Source: Pollutimonas sp035515055 | Lineage (GTDB): Bacteria > Pseudomonadota > Gammaproteobacteria > Burkholderiales > Burkholderiaceae_B | Assembly: GCA_035515055.1 (NCBI GenBank) | Contig: DATJBV010000052.1 | Location: 1-64,000, forward strand | Reading direction: 5' to 3' | Length of the DNA: 64,000 nucleotides | Part shown: positions 17,464 to 24,050 of the stretch, in pieces | How positions within the stretch are numbered: position 1 is the stretch's first letter | Layout of the letters: each line of letters opens with the position of its first letter | Program-made: the position numbers and the translations under genes | Notes under the pieces: generated by a model | What the model saw: only the letters and a program-made list of their open reading frames with translations | Databases searched by the model: none | What the model was told of the DNA's origin: nothing

Positions 17464-18453
17464 TCAGTTCACTTCCGCACCAGACGCCTTGACGACCTTG
17501 GCCCAGTTGTCGACTTCCGATTGGATGAAATCGGCAAACTGCGCCGGCGTTGTTTTGGCTGGCACGGCGCCAAGCTCGAGCAAACGCGACTGTACGGCGG
17601 GCTTGGCAAGCGCCTGTAGGGTCGCCGCATTGAGCTTGTTCACGATGGCTGGCGGCGTGCCGCGGGGCGCAATAATGCCAAACCATGACGAAACGTCGTA
17701 GGAGGAGAAGCCGGATTCCTGCATCGTAGGCAGGTTCGGCGCCGTCGCTGAACGCTCGGCGGTGGTGACGGCCAGCGCGCGAAGCTTGCCCGCCTCGACG
17801 TGGGGCCACGCCGACGGCATGTTGTCGAACATGTAGTGCACCTGGCCCCCGATCAAGTCGGTTAGCGCGGGCGCACTACCCTTATAGGGCACATGTTGAA
17901 CCTTGAGGTCGGCCAGCTGGCGAAACAGCTCACCGGCCATATGGATGGACGTGCCGCTGCCTGAAGACGCGTAGTTCAGTTTCCCCGGGTTTTTCTTGGC
18001 GTACTCGACCAGCTCTTGTACCGTCTTGGCGGGAACCGACGGATTGACGACAAGCACGTTGGGCACCCGGACGGCCAGCGCCACCGGCGCGAAGTCTTCC
18101 ACCAGATTGAAGCGCAAGTTCTTGTACAAGGTCTGGTTGATGGCGCTGGTAACCGCCACCATATACAGCGTGTAACCGTCAGGCTCGGAACGCGCGACCA
18201 TTTCGCTTGCTATGTTGCTGCCCGCGCCAGGGCGGTTCTCGACCACCACCGGCTGCCCAAGCGCATCGCCTATTTCCTTGCCGAGTATTCGTGCGACCAC
18301 GTCGGTCGTACCGCCCGCTGTAAACCCGACGACCATTCGTATGGGACGATCCGGATAGGCTGCCTGCGCAAGCACGGCGCCCGATTGCGCAACGACGAAT
18401 AAAGAGGTGGCTGCCGCAAGGGCCAGGCGGAAAAAACGGAATTGCATTGGCAT
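17464..18453 (-). CDS. Bug-family tripartite tricarboxylate transporter receptor
   Basis: Periplasmic solute-binding protein (329 aa) of the Bug/TctC family, which captures carboxylates or other small anions. Signal peptide residues 1-30 (ending AVLAQA-AYPDRP), then the family opening YPDRPIRMVVGFTAGGTTDVVAR, the ENRPGAGSNIA loop and VPYKGSAPALTDLIGGQV. Bug proteins often lack adjacent TctAB membrane subunits, and none is present here. First gene of the operon with pcaIJ, suggesting a ligand that enters the 3-oxoadipate route. Confidence 0.93.
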   Translation of the reverse strand: MPMQFRFFRLALAAATSLFVVAQSGAVLAQAAYPDRPIRMVVGFTAGGTTDVVARILGKEIGDALGQPVVVENRPGAGSNIASEMVARSEPDGYTLYMVAVTSAINQTLYKNLRFNLVEDFAPVALAVRVPNVLVVNPSVPAKTVQELVEYAKKNPGKLNYASSGSGTSIHMAGELFRQLADLKVQHVPYKGSAPALTDLIGGQVHYMFDNMPSAWPHVEAGKLRALAVTTAERSATAPNLPTMQESGFSSYDVSSWFGIIAPRGTPPAIVNKLNAATLQALAKPAVQSRLLELGAVPAKTTPAQFADFIQSEVDNWAKVVKASGAEVN

Positions 18454-18594
18454 TGTCTCTCCTAATTCTTCTTATGCTGAGTTATCCCCAGCAATTGTGG
18501 ACAACCATACTGATAAGTCTGGCACTACCGCAACAACTCCTTTCTTATCATCGAATTAATACTCAAGGATGATAATCGACCAGCCCGCTGCAAT

Positions 18595-18609
18595 TTGTAA
18601 TTATTACAA
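18595..18609. promoter_or_regulatory. Operator-like palindrome
   Basis: TTGTAAT-T-ATTACAA is a perfect 7+7 inverted repeat with one central base, a typical shape for a dimeric regulator. It lies about 140 bp upstream of the Bug-pcaIJ operon start. Confidence 0.4.
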
Positions 18610-18679
18610 GGAAAACGGCTAGTGTTTTCCCTCCCCGCCCGGTTTTGAACACCTATTGCGAAGGCGAGAGGCAAAATTC

Positions 18680-18710
18680 GGGCTTATCCACGGTTGATGT
18701 GGATAAGCCC
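18680..18710. repeat. Perfect 12-bp inverted repeat containing a DnaA box
   Basis: GGGCTTATCCAC and GTGGATAAGCCC separated by 7 bases. The right arm plus its flanking base reads TTATCCACA, the exact consensus DnaA box, on the minus strand. Longer imperfect arms (GGCTAG...TTTTCCCT / AGGGAAAACTAGCC) enclose it. Confidence 0.7.
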
Positions 18711-18781
18711 AGGGAAAACTAGCCAGACAACCAAAAATGCACAATAAGCTCAATGGCTTACGTACGGTGCTCCATTGCTGA

Positions 18782-18928
18782 TCAAGGCGAGCGGCCGCTG
18801 ATTATGCGCACCAGTACAAGAATGATGGCGATCACGATAAGGACGTGGATGAACCCACCCACGGTGTATGACGTCACGAGGCCAAGCAGCCAGAGCACGA
18901 TTAGTATCACCGCTATCGTATAGAGCAT
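18782..18928 (-). CDS. Small lmo0937-family membrane protein
   Basis: Tiny protein of 48 aa with two hydrophobic helices (MLYTIAVILIVLWLLGLVTS and IHVLIVIAIILVLVRII) separated by YTVGG, the layout of the lmo0937/DUF5670 small membrane family. The start at 18928 is supported by AAGAAGGAAG a few bases upstream; a longer open frame upstream lacks a ribosome site. Members are typically stress-related; function unknown. The PRC-barrel gene is divergent from it. Confidence 0.85.
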   Translation of the reverse strand: MLYTIAVILIVLWLLGLVTSYTVGGFIHVLIVIAIILVLVRIISGRSP

Positions 18929-19078
18929 GTTTGTCTTCCTTCTTTGGTGCGTTGAATAGATATGCAACGGCATGCAATCGCCATGCCCGGAACGTCGCGT
19001 CACGTCTGGCGCCCATGTCGGCACGTAATTTGCATGCTTTCGCCATGACCCATTTTGGTCGCTACTCAGGAGTTGACT

Positions 19079-19594
19079 ATGAAAAAACTGATCGCAATAG
19101 CGACGTTCGCACTACCCCTTGTCCTTGCGCCAATGGCGTACGCCCAAACCACTACGTCGCCAAGTGCCGGGTCAAGCGGCAACGTCACACCTCCTCCGGT
19201 AGAGGGTGCCAACCGCTCCGCGGATGGCGACGCCACAAAGATGAACAGAAGTCCGGTCGCCCCTGCCAGTGGCACAACCGGCACGACCGCCACGCCGGGG
19301 GACGCCGGCGATGCGACGCAGGCCATCTCGGGGTGGAGCGTAAAGGATAAGATTATCGGTACTGCCGTATACAACGAGAACGACGACAAGATCGGCGATA
19401 TCAGCGACGTTGTTCTGGCGTCGGATGGCAAGGCGGTCTATTACGTTATTGGCGCCGGCGGCTTCCTGGGTGTCGGCACGCATGACGTTGCGATTCCATT
19501 CGAAAAGGTCAATCAAACCGGCGAGCGCATGGTTCTTCAGGGTTACACCAAGGATCAATTGAAAGCCCTGCCGCAGGTCAAAGTAGACAAGTAA
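19079..19594 (+). CDS. Secreted PRC-barrel domain protein
   Basis: Exported protein of 171 aa. Signal peptide MKKLIAIATFALPLVLAPMAYAQ (1-23), a Ser/Thr/Gly/Pro-rich linker to about residue 85, then a PRC-barrel (IIGTAVYNENDDKIGDISDVVL ... GVGTHDVAIPFEKV). Start chosen at 19079 because CAGGAG lies 7 bases upstream. PRC barrels bind proteins or RNA; secreted bacterial ones are often stress- or desiccation-associated. It sits between the small membrane protein and DUF3182 genes, all possibly part of a general-stress group. Confidence 0.88.
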   Translation: MKKLIAIATFALPLVLAPMAYAQTTTSPSAGSSGNVTPPPVEGANRSADGDATKMNRSPVAPASGTTGTTATPGDAGDATQAISGWSVKDKIIGTAVYNENDDKIGDISDVVLASDGKAVYYVIGAGGFLGVGTHDVAIPFEKVNQTGERMVLQGYTKDQLKALPQVKVDK

Positions 19595-19613
19595 AAGCAA
19601 AGTCGAACGCTCA

Positions 19614-19662
19614 AGGCGGCACCACGCGTAAACCATGCGTGGTGCCGCCTGGTTTCTTTATT
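19614..19662 (+). terminator. Strong hairpin terminator after the PRC-barrel gene
   Basis: A perfect 14-bp stem (19614-19627 with 19637-19650; AGGCGGCACCACGC and its complement) with a 9-base loop, followed by GGTTTCTTTATTT. This would end the PRC-barrel transcript before the DUF3182 gene. Confidence 0.75.
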
Positions 19663-19719
19663 TGACGGAGCAGTATATGAGTCGAACCCTAGTCCGCACC
19701 AGCAAAGAAAACTCGCTGC

Positions 19720-20853
19720 ATGAATAACACCACCGAAAGCAACCCGAAACCGGTCGGGGGAACGGTGTTGGTGTACGCGGCCCGGCTGCAAGAACCGGAA
19801 CATGAACGTGTCGTGCACTTCGACATTGGCCGGCGGATTGCGTCCCTGCTCGGAATGGACTTCGGGGGACTCTACGAACCGGAAAGGCGCTACCCTGGCG
19901 CCATCTACTATCTGCCCACCGAGACCATCATCGGGCAGGCAATGGCGGAGAGCCTGGGCATCACTAGCGAAAACGACTTGTTCGGCGGCGTGGCGCCCCA
20001 TGCGTTCGTGCCCACCAAAGCCATCAGTCATGGCTTGATCGACGGTACGGCGCCCTCGCCCGAGGGGTGGTCGCCGGAATTCACGCGCCGCACCGCCGAC
20101 AGTGTCTTGCGCGGCTATACCTGCTTCACCTTGGCTGATGCCCGGGTAGCGGGCGCCCGCCTGCTTAACTTCGGCGCACTGCGGATCAAACCCGTTCATG
20201 CCACGGGAGGCCGGGGCCAAGTGCTGGTGTCGGACGGCGCGCAGCTCGACGAGGCTTTGCGGGAGATTGACACATCGCGCCTTGGCGACTCCGGCGTTGT
20301 CCTGGAAGAACACCTGGACGACGTCAAGACCTACAGCGTGGGCCAGATACGCGTCGCGGGCATAATCGCGAGCTATGTGGGCACGCAGCGACTGACGGTG
20401 GACAACGTCGGGCAAGAAGTCTACGGCGGCTCGGACCTCGTCATCGCGCGAGGCAACTTCGACGCCCTGTTGCTTGCCGATCTGCCAGAGCACTTTCGAG
20501 TCGCCGTAGGCAAAGCCCAGCGGTACGACCAGGCCGCTAACGACTGCTTCCAGCGGTTCTTCGCCTCGCGGCGCAATTACGACGTCGCCAGCGGCCTCGA
20601 CCATGCTGGACAACCGCGCGTAGGGGTATTGGAACAATCGTGGCGGGTCGGCGGAGCAAGCAATGCCGAGATCGCGGCGGTCGAGGTCTTTCATGCTAAT
20701 CCGCACATCCGGATGGTGCGCGCCTCGACGATAGAGTTGTTCGGCGATCATGAACCGCCCCCGGGGCCGGCGGTTCAAGTGTATCGGGGCGAAGACGACG
20801 AGATTGGGCTGGTGAGCAAGTACGTATCAGTGGAGCCGTATGGGAACGAATAG
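19720..20853 (+). CDS. DUF3182 family protein, ATP-grasp-like
   Basis: Protein of 377 aa matching the DUF3182 family as I know it; function unknown. The fold looks ATP-grasp-like: a conserved Lys followed by a glycine-rich loop (K157; ATGGRGQVLVSDG at 161-173), and an EEH hinge (VVLEEHLDD, 193-201), as in carboxylate-amine ligases. This suggests an ATP-dependent ligase joining a carboxylate to an amine or thiol. No signal peptide. It overlaps the next hydrolase gene by 14 bp, so the two are cotranslated and probably act on related substrates. Confidence 0.82.
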   Translation: MNNTTESNPKPVGGTVLVYAARLQEPEHERVVHFDIGRRIASLLGMDFGGLYEPERRYPGAIYYLPTETIIGQAMAESLGITSENDLFGGVAPHAFVPTKAISHGLIDGTAPSPEGWSPEFTRRTADSVLRGYTCFTLADARVAGARLLNFGALRIKPVHATGGRGQVLVSDGAQLDEALREIDTSRLGDSGVVLEEHLDDVKTYSVGQIRVAGIIASYVGTQRLTVDNVGQEVYGGSDLVIARGNFDALLLADLPEHFRVAVGKAQRYDQAANDCFQRFFASRRNYDVASGLDHAGQPRVGVLEQSWRVGGASNAEIAAVEVFHANPHIRMVRASTIELFGDHEPPPGPAVQVYRGEDDEIGLVSKYVSVEPYGNE

Positions 20854-21613
20854 CGAACGCGTGGAAATCATCATCGATGACGAACATGTGGCCGGCACAT
20901 TCCTCGCGCCCGAGTTCAAGATACCCGGCGTCTTGTTTGTGCACGGCTGGGGCGGCAGCCAGGAGCGCGACCTGGAGCGAGCTCGCGGCATTGCCGGGTT
21001 GGGCTGCGTTTGCCTCACGTTCGACTTGCGCGGACACGAGAAAGGATCCGAAAGGCAGCAGACCGTAACGCGCGAAGATAACTTGCGCGATATTGTGAGC
21101 GCCTACGACCGGCTCGCGCAGCATCCCGCCATCGACACCAATTCCATTGCCGTCGTGAGCACGAGCTACGGCGGATATTTGTCGGCGATCCTGACCACGC
21201 TGCGCCCCGTGAAGTGGCTGTCGCTGAGGGTGCCTTCCTTATACAGGGATGCCGAGTGGGATACACCCAAGCGCCAGCTGAATCGGGAAGACTTGGCCGT
21301 GTACCGCGGCGCGCCGGTCACACCCGAGGAGAATCGCGCCCTGGCCGCCTGCGCGGCATTCCGGGGCGATGTGCTGATTGTGGAATCCGAACACGATCAT
21401 CTGGTGCCGCACGCGACCATCATGAGTTACCGGGCGGCGTTCCGCAATTCGCATTCGCTTACTCACCGCGTGGTCGACGGGGCCGACCACGCCCTTAGCG
21501 AAAAACCGTGCCAGCAGGCGTACACGTCGATCTTGGTAAACTGGATCACTGAGATGGTGGTCGGCGCACGGGTTGGCCGAGATCGGGCAGGTTCCAGGGT
21601 GCCCGGTCTGTAG
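20840..21613 (+). CDS. Alpha/beta hydrolase
   Basis: Cytosolic hydrolase of 257 aa. The oxyanion-hole segment FVHGWGGS (33-40), nucleophile S109 in VVSTSYGGYL (the first Gly of GxSxG is Ser here), acid D186 in ESEHDHLVP and H217 in DGADHAL make a full triad. No lid insertion is obvious; resembles dienelactone-hydrolase/BAAT-type esterases. Its ATG lies inside the end of the DUF3182 gene. An ATP-grasp ligase followed by a hydrolase could make and trim or recycle the same bond. Substrate unknown. Confidence 0.85.
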   Translation: MGTNSERVEIIIDDEHVAGTFLAPEFKIPGVLFVHGWGGSQERDLERARGIAGLGCVCLTFDLRGHEKGSERQQTVTREDNLRDIVSAYDRLAQHPAIDTNSIAVVSTSYGGYLSAILTTLRPVKWLSLRVPSLYRDAEWDTPKRQLNREDLAVYRGAPVTPEENRALAACAAFRGDVLIVESEHDHLVPHATIMSYRAAFRNSHSLTHRVVDGADHALSEKPCQQAYTSILVNWITEMVVGARVGRDRAGSRVPGL

Positions 21614-21654
21614 TACACCATTGTGTTCCTTGCAACCGGCCCCATCTATTTGAA

Positions 21655-22644
21655 ATGATTCCTTTCTCTATCCTCGACCTATCCCCCATCACGGAAGGCG
21701 GCACGGCCGCCGTGTCCTTTCAGAATACACTCGATATTGCCCAGCACGGCGAAAAATGGGGCTATAAACGCTACTGGATGGCGGAACACCACGGCATGCC
21801 CGGCATCGCCAGCGCCGCCACCGCTGTCCTGATCGGCCATGTCGCCGCCGGCACGTCGACCATACGCGTGGGTGCGGGCGGCATCATGCTTCCCAATCAC
21901 TCGCCGCTCGTCATTGCCGAACAGTTTGGCACACTGGAGTCGCTGTTTCCCGGCCGTATCGATCTTGGCTTAGGTCGCGCCCCCGGCTCGGACCAGGCCA
22001 CAGCCCGCGCACTGCGTCGCAACCTGGCCAGCGACGCCGACGAATTCCCGCGCGACGTGCTCGAGCTGATGGACTATTTCGCGACCAACCCGCGCCATTC
22101 CATCCAGGCCGTGCCCGGAAAAGGGCTGAATGTGCCCATCTGGATTCTCGGTTCCAGCCTGTTCGGCGCGCAACTGGCGGCGGCGCTTGGCCTGCCGTAT
22201 GCCTTCGCATCGCATTTTGCGCCGCAACAAATGATGGACGCCATTGCCGTGTATCGCAGCACCTTCAAACCGTCTGCGCATCTCGACAAACCGTATGTCA
22301 TGCTCGGGTTCAACGTGTTCGCCGCCGATACGGACGACGAGGCGCAGTACTTGGCCACCTCATGGCAGCAGTCTTTCGTCAATCTTCGTAGCGGCCGGCC
22401 CTCCAAGTTGCCGCCGCCCGTGAAGGGCTATATGGACCAGCTCGGCCCCCAGGCGCGCGACCTCCTGGACCACGTCTTGTCGTGCTCGGCCATCGGGTCG
22501 CCCGACAGCGTCGCGCAACAATTGCAAGCCTTCATCGGCAAGACCGGGGCCGATGAATTGATGATTACATCGAATATGTTCGACCACGCCGCCCGATTGC
22601 GCTCCTACGAAATTACCGCGGAAATCCAGCGCGCCCATGACTGA
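21655..22644 (+). CDS. LLM-class (luciferase-like) flavin-dependent oxidoreductase
   Basis: 329-aa TIM-barrel protein of the bacterial luciferase-like monooxygenase superfamily (MsnO8/YhbW-like group). Characteristic blocks are MIPFSILDLSPITEGGTA at the start, YWMAEHHGMPGIASAATAVLIG (about 41-62), VGAGGIMLPNHSPLVIAEQFGTLE and GRIDLGLGRAPGSDQ. It would use FMNH2 and O2 or F420-like cofactors; substrate not predictable. It overlaps yggS by 8 bp. Likely soluble and cytosolic. Confidence 0.92.
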   Translation: MIPFSILDLSPITEGGTAAVSFQNTLDIAQHGEKWGYKRYWMAEHHGMPGIASAATAVLIGHVAAGTSTIRVGAGGIMLPNHSPLVIAEQFGTLESLFPGRIDLGLGRAPGSDQATARALRRNLASDADEFPRDVLELMDYFATNPRHSIQAVPGKGLNVPIWILGSSLFGAQLAAALGLPYAFASHFAPQQMMDAIAVYRSTFKPSAHLDKPYVMLGFNVFAADTDDEAQYLATSWQQSFVNLRSGRPSKLPPPVKGYMDQLGPQARDLLDHVLSCSAIGSPDSVAQQLQAFIGKTGADELMITSNMFDHAARLRSYEITAEIQRAHD

Positions 22645-23395
22645 CGACCCTTCCCTTGCCACACGCCTGCAGCAAATCAGGGAGCGCATTCGGCTTGCGG
22701 CTATAAGCGCCGGCCGGGCGCCCGACGACGTCACGCTGCTGCCCGTCAGCAAAACGTTCGGCCCAGCCGCCATACGGGCAGCGGTGGCCCAGGGAGTGCG
22801 CCGATTCGGCGAAAACAAGGCGCAGGAAATACGCAGCAAGGCCGAACCCCTGGCCGACTGCGGCATCGATTGGGTCATGATCGGACATTTGCAGACCAAC
22901 AAGGCCAAGGATATCGCGCGGCTGGCTGCCGAAGTGCAGTCGCTCGACCGCATGGAGTTGGCCATTGCGCTTGATCGGCGCCTGCAGGCCGAAGGACGCG
23001 CGATCGACGCACTAGTGCAGGTAAAGACATCCAGCGAACCCAGCAAATACGGCTTGCCGCCCGATGAACTGCCTGACTTCCTGCGGCGCCTCGCTCGTGA
23101 AACCCCTACCCTGCGTGTGCGCGGGTTGATGACGTTAGCCATCAACGAACCGAATCAAGATGCCGTACGGGCGTGCTTCCGGGCATTGCGCACGGCACGA
23201 GACCGTGCCCAGGCCGAAGCCATAGATGGCGTCGACCTCTCCCGCCTGTCCATGGGCATGAGCGGCGACTTCGAGATCGCCATCCAGGAAGGATCAACCG
23301 AGGTGCGCATAGGCACCGCCATTTTCGGCGGCAGGCCTTACCCGGACGACTACTACTGGCCCCCGGGCAAGCCGGAAGCTGCGGGGCGAGGCTGA
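22637..23395 (+). CDS. yggS: YggS-family PLP homeostasis protein
   Basis: PLP-binding alanine-racemase-fold protein (252 aa) that buffers pyridoxal phosphate and affects amino-acid pools, with no known catalysis. The PLP lysine is in LLPVSKTFGPAAIRAA (about residue 39); GENKAQEIRSKAEPL, WVMIGHLQTNKAKD and LSMGMSGDFEIAIQEGSTEVRIGTAIFG are the conserved family blocks. Coding overlap with the luciferase-like gene indicates one operon. The C-terminal tail (RPYPDDYYWPPGKPEAAGRG) is longer than usual. Confidence 0.94.
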   Translation: MTDDPSLATRLQQIRERIRLAAISAGRAPDDVTLLPVSKTFGPAAIRAAVAQGVRRFGENKAQEIRSKAEPLADCGIDWVMIGHLQTNKAKDIARLAAEVQSLDRMELAIALDRRLQAEGRAIDALVQVKTSSEPSKYGLPPDELPDFLRRLARETPTLRVRGLMTLAINEPNQDAVRACFRALRTARDRAQAEAIDGVDLSRLSMGMSGDFEIAIQEGSTEVRIGTAIFGGRPYPDDYYWPPGKPEAAGRG

Positions 23396-23416
23396 CCGCG
23401 GTCTGGCTCAGGGGCG

Positions 23417-23893
23417 TCAGTCAGCCCGGTCGTCCCCGCCGGCCACGACAGCCTGGGCCTGGGCAACAAGACGCTCGATCAGGGACTCAAGCTGCACTAT
23501 CTCCGCAGCGGTCAGGCACGAAGTGATCTCGCGGTTCCGGCGTGCAATCACCTTCATGACCCGTCTCCATACGGTTTCACCCTTCTTGGTCAGTGTAAGG
23601 ACGACGCCGCGCCTGTCCGTGACGCTTGCCGACTTGAGTACCAGGGCCTGATCCACCAATGACTGGACGGCACGGCTGGCCTGGCTTTTGTCGAGGTTGG
23701 ACCGCAGTGCCAGGTCATTTACGGACAACGGGCTGAACGCACCTATGGCAGCCAGGCACCGCCCTTCGCTCATGGGTATTCCGGCATCCTCCAGATAGGC
23801 GGCCTGCGAGATCCGGTCGGTAAGTTTCGACCAGGTGTGCAGGCGGTGTGTAAGGGTCCGATCGAGCGGAACGGGGGCTATCCGCGATGACAT
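23417..23893 (-). CDS. MarR-family transcriptional regulator
   Basis: Winged-helix regulator of 158 aa. Residues about 35-130 contain the MarR core: MSEGRCLAAIGAFSPLSVNDLALRSNLDKSQASRAVQSLVDQALVLKSASVTDRRGVVLTLTKKG, with the recognition helix DKSQASRAVQSL and wing DRRGVVL. It is divergent from the aromatic hydroxylase operon, whose regulator it probably is; aromatic acids are usual ligands for such MarR proteins. An inverted repeat in the shared promoter region (23996-24011) is a candidate site. Confidence 0.92.
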   Translation of the reverse strand: MSSRIAPVPLDRTLTHRLHTWSKLTDRISQAAYLEDAGIPMSEGRCLAAIGAFSPLSVNDLALRSNLDKSQASRAVQSLVDQALVLKSASVTDRRGVVLTLTKKGETVWRRVMKVIARRNREITSCLTAAEIVQLESLIERLVAQAQAVVAGGDDRAD

Positions 23894-23995
23894 TGCGGGA
23901 TATATCCTTGTGGCTGGGTTGACGACTGTAGAGCATACAACACACGATATAACACGCGTAAACCCCCATATGAACGGTCAGCATAGTGGCGATAT

Positions 23996-24011
23996 AGTTG
24001 CGCCTGCAACT
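23996..24011. promoter_or_regulatory. Candidate MarR operator
   Basis: AGTTGC-GCCT-GCAACT, a 6+6 inverted repeat with a 4-base spacer, in the 157-bp divergent region between the MarR gene and the hydroxylase operon. Confidence 0.45.
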
Positions 24012-24018
24012 TCTTAAA

Positions 24019-24032
24019 TTGATCTAAATCAA
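24019..24032 (+). promoter_or_regulatory. FNR/Anr-type box
   Basis: TTGAT-CTAA-ATCAA is an exact match to the FNR/Anr consensus TTGAT-N4-ATCAA. Its centre lies about 25 bases before the hydroxylase start codon, too close for a classical class II activator at -41.5 unless the transcript starts inside the gene, so repression under low oxygen is an option. Confidence 0.55.
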
Positions 24033-24050
24033 GAAATCCCCGGAGCGATT

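Larger units (their letters stand above)
18454..18781. other. Intergenic region with inverted repeats and DnaA-box-like words
   Basis: This 328-bp, locally AT-rich stretch has no plausible gene. It holds TTATCATC/GATGATAA (18545-18552, 18568-18575), a 15-bp palindrome TTGTAATTATTACAA (18595-18609), and a nested hairpin: outer arms 18617-18632 and 18711-18724, inner perfect 12-bp arms 18680-18691 and 18699-18710. DnaA-box-like words are TTATCCCCA near 18482, TTGTCCACA (minus) near 18495, TTATCCACG near 18684 and a perfect TTATCCACA on the minus strand near 18698. It must also contain the promoter of the Bug-pcaIJ operon. Confidence 0.6.

Noticed and set aside
18454..18781. Chromosomal replication origin (oriC)
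   Set aside because: DnaA-box-like words are present, but dnaA, dnaN, gyrB and rpmH are not nearby, so it is kept only as a DnaA-related candidate.
19555..20778. 407-codon frame opposite DUF3182
   Set aside because: It is the antisense of a gene with clear motifs and coupling; high-GC codon bias generates such long frames.
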